A stretch of 5,385 nucleotides of DNA, from the NCBI GenBank assembly GCA_946540365.1, contig CAMNIH010000120.1, positions 1 to 5,385 on the forward strand. Reading direction: 5' to 3'. The DNA is from an uncultured Bacteroidales bacterium (GTDB lineage Bacteria > Bacteroidota > Bacteroidia > Bacteroidales > P3). Of this stretch, positions 1-5,385 are shown in pieces. The notes beneath the pieces were generated by a model, which was not told the origin of the DNA, made no database searches, and saw only the letters and a list, made by a program, of their open reading frames with translations. How positions within the stretch are numbered: the stretch's first letter is position 1; each line of letters begins with the position of its first letter. A program made the translations under genes and the position numbers.

Positions 1-158
1 ACGGCCTGCTGATCTACCACAGCGACGACCCCGCCGCCCCGTGGGACGGCCGGGGCCCCGACGGCAAGCCCTGCCAGCAGGAGACCTACCTCTGCCACTA
101 CCGCCTGGCGGGCGACTACCCGCGTCATCAGGTGGGCACGGTGATCCTGCTGCGGTGA
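1..158 (+). CDS. 3' end of a secreted protein with T9SS type B sorting domain (5' partial)
   Basis: Only the last 51 codons are present; the first full codon starts at base 3 and the gene stops with TGA at 156-158. The peptide has the end of the gliding-motility-associated C-terminal domain (CHU_C / T9SS type B sorting signal): GLLIYHSDD, then PWDGRGPDGKP, a Tyr-rich beta strand, and the closing strand GTVILLR. In this family the domain directs a protein already exported by Sec through the T9SS outer-membrane channel to the surface or medium. The first 90 bases match the equivalent part of the next gene (2408-2497) almost perfectly; after that the two diverge and differ by two codons. The function of the missing N-terminal part cannot be told. 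It is a paralogue of the next gene at least in its C-terminus. Confidence 0.9.
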   Translation, partial: GLLIYHSDDPAAPWDGRGPDGKPCQQETYLCHYRLAGDYPRHQVGTVILLR

Positions 159-189
159 AAAAGAGAAACCAATAAAAGAGAGATACGAT
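159..189 (+). promoter_or_regulatory. Purine-rich intergenic leader / ribosome-binding region, copy A
   Basis: The 31-base spacer is almost all A and G and contains AAAAGAGA twice (159-166 and 174-181). The AGAGAG at 178-183 lies about 6 bases before ATG 190 and decides that start over ATG 202. No Bacteroidota promoter motif (TTTG and TAnnTTTG) fits in it, so the genes are probably read through from upstream. Confidence 0.55.
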
Positions 190-2571
190 ATGACAGCTAC
201 AATGAAAAGACTCCTGTGTGTCGCGCTGGCGCTGCTCTCGCTGGCGGCGCGGGGGCAGTGCGACCCTTTGCCGCTGCCTTATACCACCGACCTCATCACC
301 GGATTCCACACGCCTCATTCCTACAACCCCTCCGCGGGCACCGCCTCTATGACGGGTTGGTCGCTGGGTGCCAACCCGGACAACTGCTGGATCGGCTACC
401 TTTGGAAGGCAGACGATGGTGATGTTTACAATATGTGTTACGGAAACTTCGGTATAGGAGGCCAGTGGCCAACCTGGACTTATTATTGTAGCATCGGAGT
501 CTCCGACTCGACGCATCGGTCCGTGGCCATGCTCGTGGCTCCCGAGGTGGAAGAGGGCTTGGCCAGCATAGGACTCACCTTGCAGCTGCTCAAGGAGTGT
601 CGTTTGGGTTCCGTCGTGTGTACAAACTATTGTGCCTATATTGATTACGGATGGGTGCGCGATACCGCACGGCCGATGGAGAGCTTCGACATGCAGGGCA
701 CCCTCTGCATCTACACGCGCGACGGCAACGGCGTGTATGAACACAACCTGTCTACCGACTGGCAAAACTTCTGTTTCCCCGTCGAGGACAGCCTTCCGGC
801 GGGCAGCCGCTTCGCCCTGCGCATGCGCAGTCAGTTGCAGGCGTATCCTCTCCCTAATGGTATAAATGGGATGGTTTGGCCCTATAAGTTCTGCTTCAAG
901 GAGTTCAGGGCTATGAATACGACCTGCAACTCCGCCCTCGCAAGCGACACCGTCTACCTGGCCGACAGCGTGTGCCAGCACGCGCCCTACACCGGCTATG
1001 GTATAGCCCTCTCGGCCGGCCAGACCGCCGACACGGGGATGCAGACATTCACCATGCGCAACTTCGAGTATTCGGACGACGGCAGCTGCCATGAGCACGT
1101 GAAGGTACTGACACTGACGGTGCTGCCGTCGGACATCACTTTCCTGCAGGACAGCATCTTCCCCGGCGAGGCCTATACCTTCGGCGGCCGCGAGCTGACG
1201 CTGGCGGGCACCTACGTCGACGACCGCGGGCCGAACGCCTACGGCTGTCCGCAACGGGACTCGCTGGTGCTCACCATCAGGCCCCTGCCGCCGATGCCCT
1301 GCGGCGCGGTGATCGAGACGGAGCGCACGGAGTTCTACCTCACGCAGCCTATGGAGGTGTACCTGTGGACCGAGAGCGAGGGCATCCGCTACCTGTGGAG
1401 GGCCGAGGGCCTGACGGGCGACAGTACACAGCGCGACGCCTACGTGACGCTGCAGCCCGACAGCCAGCAGCGTGTGCGGCTCGAGGTGGAGAGCATCGAC
1501 ACGGTGAACCACATCTACGGCGGGGTGTCGGTGGACACCACCTTCAACGGACTCTTCCAGTTGACGGTGCCCGTCGAGCCGCAGACGCGCTATCTGCTCG
1601 AGGCGGTCTGCTCCAGCCCGGTGGGGCTGACGGTTTACAACCAGACACCGGGCTACCTGTCGTGGGCCGACAGCCTGCTGCGGGCCACCTTCACCACCGG
1701 CCAGGACAGCACGGCGGAGCTGATCTTCCATGCCACGGTGCCGCTGCGCCTCTCGCAGCTCAGCCTGCGGCGCTACTGCCTGTCGGCGGACTCGGTGCTC
1801 CTGGTGGCTCATAGCATACAACCTGTGATTGTGGCCGAGTGGAATGTGATCTGCCTGGGCGACAGTCTGGTGCTGCGGGGCGAGCAGACCGACACCTACC
1901 AGTGGACCTCCACACCGCCCGATGCCGGCCTCGACAGCCAGCAGGGGAGGGCGGCGGTGACGGTGAGCCCCGCCCGGACCACCACCTACTACCTCCATTG
2001 GCCGTCGGGCGAAGTGGCCGACAGCCTGACGGTGCAGGTGCTGCCGCCGCCGCAGATGATGGTGGTGGCCGACCGCGAGGCGGTGGACCTGGCCGACCCC
2101 GTGCTCACGCTCGAGGAGCAGTCGGCGGAGATCGTCCGCTCGCGCTGGACCTTCAGCGACGGCGACCAGGCCGAGGGGCGGCGGGCAAACCACCTCTTCG
2201 CCCTGGCCGACCGCGACAGCGTGTGGGTGCTGGCCGAGGGTTGCAGCGCCGAGGGCTGTTGCGCCGACACGCTGCTGCGCTTCGCCGTGGCCAACCTCTC
2301 GGCGTGGTTCCCCAACGTCTTCACCCCCGGTGCCGACAATAACAACCGCTTCGGCATGGTGGCGTCGGTGGAGGTGGTGGAATACGAACTGCTGATCTAC
2401 AACCGTCACGGCCTGCTGATCTACCACAGCGACGACCCCGCCGCCCCGTGGGACGGCCGGGGGCCCGACGGCAAGCCCTGCCAGCAGGCGGCCTACACCT
2501 ACCTGTGCCGATTCCGTCTGGCGGGCGACAACTTGCGGCAGCAGGCGGGCACGGTGCTCCTGCTGCGGTGA
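190..2571 (+). CDS. Large secreted multidomain protein with Ig/PKD-like modules and T9SS type B sorting domain
   Basis: The 793-residue protein starts with a signal peptide (MKRLLCVALALLSLAA, residues 5-20), with cleavage probably near residue 22. Residues about 25-250 form an unrecognised, beta-rich domain with roughly ten cysteines (including 66, 83, 100, 137, 144, 148), perhaps a jelly-roll adhesion or binding domain. Residues 253-313 and 314-368 look like two copies of the Bacteroidota repeat that goes from an early Asp-Ser through Gly-x-x-Tyr and Gly-x-Tyr to a Cys and an L-x-L-x-V strand; the second copy is clearer. Residues about 552-617 are Ig-like, and 623-702 PKD-like (WTFSDGD at 653). 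The CHU_C sorting domain fills 707-793, from FPNVFTP to GTVLLLR, with the NRHG and PWDG landmarks. No catalytic motif was seen, so adhesion, scaffolding or ligand binding is inferred. ATG 190 was preferred to ATG 202 because only it has an AGAGAG tract at the right distance. It lies 31 bases after the previous gene and 32 before the next, probably in one operon. The base composition of the N-terminal part falls well below that of the rest. Confidence 0.88.
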   Translation: MTATMKRLLCVALALLSLAARGQCDPLPLPYTTDLITGFHTPHSYNPSAGTASMTGWSLGANPDNCWIGYLWKADDGDVYNMCYGNFGIGGQWPTWTYYCSIGVSDSTHRSVAMLVAPEVEEGLASIGLTLQLLKECRLGSVVCTNYCAYIDYGWVRDTARPMESFDMQGTLCIYTRDGNGVYEHNLSTDWQNFCFPVEDSLPAGSRFALRMRSQLQAYPLPNGINGMVWPYKFCFKEFRAMNTTCNSALASDTVYLADSVCQHAPYTGYGIALSAGQTADTGMQTFTMRNFEYSDDGSCHEHVKVLTLTVLPSDITFLQDSIFPGEAYTFGGRELTLAGTYVDDRGPNAYGCPQRDSLVLTIRPLPPMPCGAVIETERTEFYLTQPMEVYLWTESEGIRYLWRAEGLTGDSTQRDAYVTLQPDSQQRVRLEVESIDTVNHIYGGVSVDTTFNGLFQLTVPVEPQTRYLLEAVCSSPVGLTVYNQTPGYLSWADSLLRATFTTGQDSTAELIFHATVPLRLSQLSLRRYCLSADSVLLVAHSIQPVIVAEWNVICLGDSLVLRGEQTDTYQWTSTPPDAGLDSQQGRAAVTVSPARTTTYYLHWPSGEVADSLTVQVLPPPQMMVVADREAVDLADPVLTLEEQSAEIVRSRWTFSDGDQAEGRRANHLFALADRDSVWVLAEGCSAEGCCADTLLRFAVANLSAWFPNVFTPGADNNNRFGMVASVEVVEYELLIYNRHGLLIYHSDDPAAPWDGRGPDGKPCQQAAYTYLCRFRLAGDNLRQQAGTVLLLR

Positions 2572-2650
2572 AAAAAGAGAAACCAATAAAAGAGAGATAC
2601 AATATGACAGCTACAATGAAAAGACTCCTGTGTGTCGCGCTGGCGCTGCT
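2408..2650 (+). repeat. Direct repeat copy B: gene-junction cassette
   Basis: Second copy of the junction repeat, about 2.4 kb downstream in the same orientation. It spans the last 54 codons of the large secreted protein, the 32-base spacer and the first 15-16 codons of the PNGase gene. The sequence diverges right after the shared CTGGCGCTGCT in the signal peptide, and the two downstream proteins are unrelated past that point. Confidence 0.93.
2572..2603 (+). promoter_or_regulatory. Purine-rich intergenic leader / ribosome-binding region, copy B
   Basis: Same leader as 159-189, with one more A in the first run and A in place of G three bases before the start codon. It keeps the AGAGAG tract ahead of ATG 2604 and supports that start for the PNGase gene. 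Two neighbouring genes would therefore have nearly equal initiation signals. Confidence 0.55.
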
Positions 2651-4331
2651 GACGCTGACGGCTGCGGCGCAGAATGTGAAGATCCCGAAGGGTGCCAACG
2701 TGTTCACCTACCACCAGATCGAGTACGGCGAGCGGAACGACACGTCGGTGATAACGGTCTACCGCGAGGGCGACGTGATCACCATCGTCAGCCCGCAGCC
2801 CGAGGGCGAGCTCATCCCCGGCTACTGCCAGACGGTCACCGAGGTGGACTATGCACAGGACAGCATCATGGTCAGCGCCTACTACGACGACAGCGTCTAC
2901 TTCTACCGCATCCCCTTCTCGCGCAGCGACCTGGAGTGGAAAGCGGAAAACGGAAAGTGGAAAACCTCCGTCAACAGCAACACCTTGGAGTTCGAAATGG
3001 ACGAGCGGGCCCCCGTCAATGTCAACCCGCTGCCCTATTACGGGCTGACGAAGGGCGTGCTGCGCTCCTTCACCCGCAACGGGCAGAAGCGGCTGGTGCT
3101 GGCCAAAGCCCAGAAGGTCGACTGGGGGTTCTGTGGCCCGTCAAAGGTGCTGCTCCCGTCGCGCCGCGTTTCGCCCCGCGAGCTGGACCGCATCATGAAG
3201 GAGCGCCTGGTGGTGACCACCCGCATCTTCGACCACGAGCAGATCTGCTGGGGTAAGCAGAACGCCCACGTCGACGGTGGCCTGGGGGCTGTGCCATTCG
3301 ACACGGTGCTGCACTACGCCGGCGGCACCCTTATTCTCAAGAAGGTCAAGCTGCCCCACCTGCAGACCAATTACCAGCACTTCGTCGAGCTGCACCAGCG
3401 CAGCAATGGCGACGCCTACGACCGCACGGGTTCCGTCTTCGTCATTCTGCCACCGAGTGAGAAGAGCTTCTTCGACGGCGTCAACCAGCACCCCGACTCG
3501 CTGCCCGTCTTCACCGGTCGCGACGGCCAGCGCTATCAGGGCATGATGAAGACCGGCAACTATGAACCCGCCATCGAACTGGTGCGCTTCTTCACCCCTT
3601 TCGGCGTGGGCCACTTCAACGACCGCATGCGTGGCTACGGCATCGACTGGCGCGACGAGACCTTCTACCGACAGGAGATCACCGACATCTACAACCACAT
3701 AACCAACGATTACAGGATCCCCTACGTCATTATCGGTGCCTGGATCGGCAACTATGACGGCGGTGGCCACCTGTTGACGATGGACATCAAGTCATACCCC
3801 AAAGGCATCCATGTGCTGAACGCCGAAGAGAGCGAGTTCCCCAGCGAAATAATCCCCCTCTTCAACACCTGCAACATGCTGGAGATGGCCGGGCAGAACT
3901 ATGGCAAGCTGTTCGGCACCGACTCGCTGACGGTAACGTTCCGGATTGACAAAGATCCCGCCGCTGCCCGCCTGCGCTACATCAGCACCGGCCACGGCGG
4001 CTGGGGCGAGGGCGACGAGTTCGTGCCCAAGCAGAACACCATCCTCATCGACGGCAAGCCCGCCTTCACCCACACCCCCTGGCGGCAGGACTGCGGCTGC
4101 TACCGCGACCTCAACCCCGTCAGCGGCAACTTCTGGAACGGCCTCAGCAGTTCCGACTTCTCGCGCAGCGGCTGGTGCCCCGGCACGGCCACGCAGCCCG
4201 TCTACTTCGACCTCTCGCCCTGGGCCGACGGCCGCGAGCACACCCTCACCGTCGCCATCCCGCAGGGCAAGCCCGTCGAGGGCATGTTCTCCCACTGGGC
4301 CGTCAGCGGCGTGATCATCGTGGAATACTGA
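2604..4331 (+). CDS. PNGase F-like peptide:N-glycanase, long (type II-like) form
   Basis: Enzymes of this family hydrolyse the amide bond between Asn and the first GlcNAc of N-glycoproteins, turning Asn into Asp. The 575 residues comprise a signal peptide (residues 5-22, TAAA then Q23), an extra N-terminal region of about 200 residues that fits the bowl-like domain of PNGase F-II enzymes, and a two-lobed catalytic part from about 240 to the end. Recalled Elizabethkingia PNGase F aligns by eye: its DEWDRYANVYV matches AYDRTGSVFV (Asp60 = Asp273); its RFITPYWVG matches RFFTPFGVG; its AEWCFRTHTIAIN matches DEFVPKQNTILID (Glu206 = Glu472); its DRAGWCPG matches SRSGWCPG (Arg248 = Arg521). Cys497 or Cys499 with Cys525 could form the conserved late disulphide. 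Glu118 appears to be Gly378, and the Cys51-56 and Cys204-208 pairs are absent. No T9SS sorting domain is present, so it may stay periplasmic or leave another way. An in-frame ATG at 2448 lies inside the previous gene; ATG 2604 has the leader and signal peptide. Confidence 0.87.
   Translation: MTATMKRLLCVALALLTLTAAAQNVKIPKGANVFTYHQIEYGERNDTSVITVYREGDVITIVSPQPEGELIPGYCQTVTEVDYAQDSIMVSAYYDDSVYFYRIPFSRSDLEWKAENGKWKTSVNSNTLEFEMDERAPVNVNPLPYYGLTKGVLRSFTRNGQKRLVLAKAQKVDWGFCGPSKVLLPSRRVSPRELDRIMKERLVVTTRIFDHEQICWGKQNAHVDGGLGAVPFDTVLHYAGGTLILKKVKLPHLQTNYQHFVELHQRSNGDAYDRTGSVFVILPPSEKSFFDGVNQHPDSLPVFTGRDGQRYQGMMKTGNYEPAIELVRFFTPFGVGHFNDRMRGYGIDWRDETFYRQEITDIYNHITNDYRIPYVIIGAWIGNYDGGGHLLTMDIKSYPKGIHVLNAEESEFPSEIIPLFNTCNMLEMAGQNYGKLFGTDSLTVTFRIDKDPAAARLRYISTGHGGWGEGDEFVPKQNTILIDGKPAFTHTPWRQDCGCYRDLNPVSGNFWNGLSSSDFSRSGWCPGTATQPVYFDLSPWADGREHTLTVAIPQGKPVEGMFSHWAVSGVIIVEY
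2936..2963 (+). repeat. Four tandem copies of a 7-base unit (NNGGAAA) inside the PNGase gene
   Basis: The units are GTGGAAA, GCGGAAA, ACGGAAA and GTGGAAA, end to end with no gap, encoding WKAENGKWK (residues 112-120) in the N-terminal domain. Seven is not a multiple of three, so gain or loss of one unit would shift the frame. The A-rich tract also stands out from its GC-rich surroundings. Confidence 0.8.
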
Positions 4332-4354
4332 TCTCCCCGCCTCCGGCGGAGATC
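4330..4354 (+). terminator. Hairpin overlapping the PNGase stop codon, possible terminator
   Basis: GATCTCC-CC-GCC pairs with GGCGGAGATC around a TCC loop: ten base pairs with a two-base bulge in the left arm. The first two bases belong to the TGA stop. It is followed by TATAAATCC and not by a T-run, so intrinsic termination is uncertain; it could instead protect the 3' end of the transcript. Confidence 0.45.
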
Positions 4355-4355
4355 T

Positions 4356-4380
4356 ATAAATCCAATCAGAATAGATTTAT
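4356..4380. other. AT-rich 7-base inverted repeat
   Basis: ATAAATC (4356-4362) and GATTTAT (4374-4380) are perfect inverted copies around an 11-base spacer. They lie between the end of the secreted-protein genes and the sigma-factor operon. This could be a protein-binding site or the second part of a transcript end; with seven AT-rich pairs, chance cannot be ruled out. Confidence 0.3.
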
Positions 4381-4406
4381 GGATTACGCGAAGCGGAAAT
4401 AGATAA

Positions 4407-4433
4407 CGCCGAGTGTGACAAATCAACACGGCG
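4407..4433. promoter_or_regulatory. Hairpin/dyad upstream of the sigma-factor gene
   Basis: CGCC-GA-GTGT (4407-4416) pairs with ACACGGCG (4426-4433): eight base pairs with a two-base bulge and the loop GACAAATCA. It is followed by GGCGTTT and lies 34 bases before the sigma-factor start. It could be a second terminator, an operator or a hairpin in the 5' untranslated region; the sequence does not choose between them. Confidence 0.35.
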
Positions 4434-4467
4434 GGCGTTTAATAAGGGTGTAGAAGCAAAAAAGGCA

Positions 4468-4947
4468 ATGGACGAACATCCCTTCATAGAACTCATCGAG
4501 CGACACACGGCGGCCATCGAGCGCGTGTGCCGCTCGTTCTGTTCCGTCAAGGAGGACCGCGAGGACCTGCGGCAGGACATCCTGCTGCACCTCTGGCAGG
4601 GGTGGAAGAGCTATCGGCCCGACCACAGGCCCATCACATGGGTGTACCGCGTGGCGATGAACACGGCCATCAGCTGGCGGCGCCACCGTGCACGACAGGT
4701 GGAGACGGTGCCGCTCGACACCTTCGACCTGCCCGACGACACTGCCCTGCGTGAGCAGTGCCTCCACCTCAAGGCGCTGTTGACGCAGCTCCCTGTGGCC
4801 GATCAGCGGCTGATGAACCTCTACCTCGACGGCTTTTCTTCGAGCGAGATAGCCCGCCTGCTGGACACGACTCAAAGCAATGTCACTACCCGCATAGGCC
4901 GCATCAAAGAGAAGCTGAAGAGAATGAATAGCAGAGCCAGTATTTAA
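4468..4947 (+). CDS. ECF-type RNA polymerase sigma factor
   Basis: The 159-residue protein has the two-domain plan of group 4 (extracytoplasmic function) sigma factors. Sigma region 2 covers about residues 5-75, with the core-binding helix DLRQDILLHLW at 33-43 and the -10 recognition helix WVYRVAMNTAISWRRH at 58-73. After a short linker, sigma region 4 covers about 98-152, with a helix-turn-helix at SSEIARLLDTTQSNVTTRI (124-142) for the -35 element. There is no sigma 1.1 or region 3, as expected. The start at 4468 follows an A-rich AAAAAAGG tract. It leads a tight operon with a membrane protein 21 bases downstream, the usual place of an anti-sigma factor, so its activity is probably held at the membrane until an envelope signal releases it. 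The regulon cannot be deduced. The gap upstream probably holds its own promoter, but I see no convincing TTTG / TAnnTTTG pair. Confidence 0.93.
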   Translation: MDEHPFIELIERHTAAIERVCRSFCSVKEDREDLRQDILLHLWQGWKSYRPDHRPITWVYRVAMNTAISWRRHRARQVETVPLDTFDLPDDTALREQCLHLKALLTQLPVADQRLMNLYLDGFSSSEIARLLDTTQSNVTTRIGRIKEKLKRMNSRASI

Positions 4948-4968
4948 TACAATCAGAAAGCAAGAGTT

Positions 4969-5244
4969 ATGGATACCGACAAACTGATAGACCAGATACA
5001 TGCAGCCAATGCACAGCGCCGCAGCACCGAGCATCGGCGACCGCACCGCACGGTCTGGCGCATAGCCATCCCCGCCACCGCTGCCGCCGCCGTGCTGCTT
5101 GTACTGCTGTTGCCGCGCGGCAACGCGGCCCAGGCCGCTCCCGCCGTGGCGGGCGTCTACTGCAACAGCCAGTGCAACCCCGACGACGTGATGGCCCTCA
5201 TCGACAACCAGATCAACCACATCAAAACCCTCCAAATATCATGA
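4969..5244 (+). CDS. Small single-pass membrane protein, candidate anti-sigma factor
   Basis: The 91 residues divide into a charged N-terminal segment (1-31, rich in Arg and His, with a possible amphipathic helix DKLIDQIHAANAQ at 4-16), one hydrophobic span (about 32-48, AIPATAAAAVLLVLLL), and a short outer segment (49-91). The outer part holds YCNSQCNPDD with Cys65 and Cys69, then a possible helix DDVMALIDNQINHI. The positive charges before the span predict N-in, C-out. Coming 21 bases after an ECF sigma gene, it fits the place of an anti-sigma factor, with the N-terminal segment binding the sigma factor; that is inference from position. It is much shorter than usual FecR- or RseA-type anti-sigma factors and lacks the cytoplasmic zinc motif HxxxCxxC. 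The stop codon overlaps the next start (ATGA), so translation is probably coupled. No named family was recognised with certainty. Confidence 0.8.
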   Translation: MDTDKLIDQIHAANAQRRSTEHRRPHRTVWRIAIPATAAAAVLLVLLLPRGNAAQAAPAVAGVYCNSQCNPDDVMALIDNQINHIKTLQIS

Positions 5245-5385
5245 AACGGACACTCTTTTTGTTGGCCTTCGTGGCCCTGAGCCTCGGCCTGCAGGCCCAG
5301 ACGGGCCTCTACAAGCGCTACGCCTCGCGCCCCGGCGTGCAGGCCTACTGCGTCGAGCGCTACCCCCTGAGCGGGGGCGACAGCG
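5241..5385 (+). CDS. Exported small protein, possibly DUF4252-like (3' partial)
   Basis: The first 48 codons are present before the window ends. They encode a clear signal peptide (MKRTLFLLAFVALSLGLQA) with likely cleavage before Gln20, then QTGLYKRYASRPGVQAYCVE. The pattern of an L-x-x-x-Y helix followed by a Gly-Val and a beta strand resembles the start of DUF4252-type proteins, which often follow ECF sigma factor genes in Bacteroidales; this family call rests on a short stretch and is tentative. The start overlaps the stop of the membrane protein gene by 4 bases, so the three genes form one translationally coupled unit. It may be a periplasmic or envelope partner of the candidate anti-sigma factor. 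Confidence 0.75.
   Translation, partial: MKRTLFLLAFVALSLGLQAQTGLYKRYASRPGVQAYCVERYPLSGGDS

Larger units (their letters stand above)
1..236 (+). repeat. Direct repeat copy A: gene-junction cassette (sorting-domain end, spacer, signal-peptide start)
   Basis: This copy matches 2408-2650. Bases 1-90 match 2408-2497 with one silent difference that I can see (GGC to GGG). Bases 91-158 are diverged and six bases shorter. The spacer 159-189 differs by one A in a run and one G/A change. Bases 190-236, from the start codon through most of the signal peptide, are identical to 2604-2650. It begins at the window edge, so it may extend further upstream. Confidence 0.93.

Noticed and set aside
190..262. 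Lipoprotein signal, because cysteines occur at residues 10 and 24 of the large secreted protein
   Set aside because: Cys10 sits in the hydrophobic core with too short an N-terminal part, and the residues before Cys24 (Arg-Gly-Gln) do not fit a lipobox.
2448..2603. Upstream in-frame ATG that would extend the PNGase to 627 residues
   Set aside because: It lies within the sorting-domain code of the previous gene and would bury the signal peptide; ATG 2604 has the leader and matches the start of the neighbouring gene.
3141..3770. Open frame of 209 codons on the - strand within the PNGase gene
   Set aside because: The Val/Ala/Asp-rich product is the mirror of the GC-rich codons of the sense gene; no signal or family feature was seen.
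4371..4381. TAGATTTA as a Bacteroidota -7 promoter element (TAnnTTTG)
   Set aside because: The last base does not match and there is no TTTG at the proper distance upstream.
4379..4402. Seven-codon open frame starting with ATG in the intergenic gap
   Set aside because: It is too short, has no ribosome-binding tract and overlaps an inverted repeat; chance is the simplest explanation.
4949..4960. CAATCAGAA shared by the gaps at 4363 and 4950
   Set aside because: Nine bases in AT-rich spacers, with no further similarity around them; probably coincidence.
4423..5235. Long open frame of 270 codons on the - strand opposite the sigma-factor operon
   Set aside because: It is antisense to three well-supported genes, its product has no recognisable motif, and long antisense frames are common in GC-rich DNA.

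Overview
The window looks like chromosomal DNA from a GC-rich member of the Bacteroidota, probably Bacteroidales. Three things point there. The secreted proteins end in the gliding-motility-associated C-terminal domain used as a type B sorting signal by the type IX secretion system (T9SS). Several signal peptides appear to be cut just before a glutamine. There is also a compact three-gene ECF sigma-factor cassette, and leaders are A-rich rather than carrying strong Shine-Dalgarno sites. The species cannot be named from the sequence. All genes I accept lie on the + strand.

Positions 1-4331 hold a head-to-tail array of secreted-protein genes: the 3' end of one T9SS cargo gene (1-158), a complete 793-residue multidomain T9SS cargo protein (190-2571), and a 575-residue PNGase F-like peptide:N-glycanase (2604-4331). 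The two junctions between these genes are near-identical. The end of the sorting domain, the 31-32 base spacer, and the start codon plus signal peptide of the next gene are repeated, so different protein bodies sit between the same flanks. The three genes are probably co-transcribed. A strong hairpin overlaps the stop codon of the third.

Positions 4332-4467 are a non-coding gap with two hairpins and presumably a promoter. Then comes a tight operon: an ECF-type RNA polymerase sigma factor (4468-4947), a 91-residue single-pass membrane protein in the anti-sigma position (4969-5244), and the start of an exported small protein (5241-5385, cut by the window edge) that overlaps the membrane gene by 4 bases (ATGA).

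The first block probably exports surface proteins and removes N-glycans from glycoproteins. The second is an envelope-signalling cassette. Nothing in the sequence shows that the second controls the first. The points most worth checking are the repeated gene junctions, a PNGase that keeps two catalytic acids but has glycine where I align the third, and a frame-breaking heptamer repeat inside the PNGase gene.
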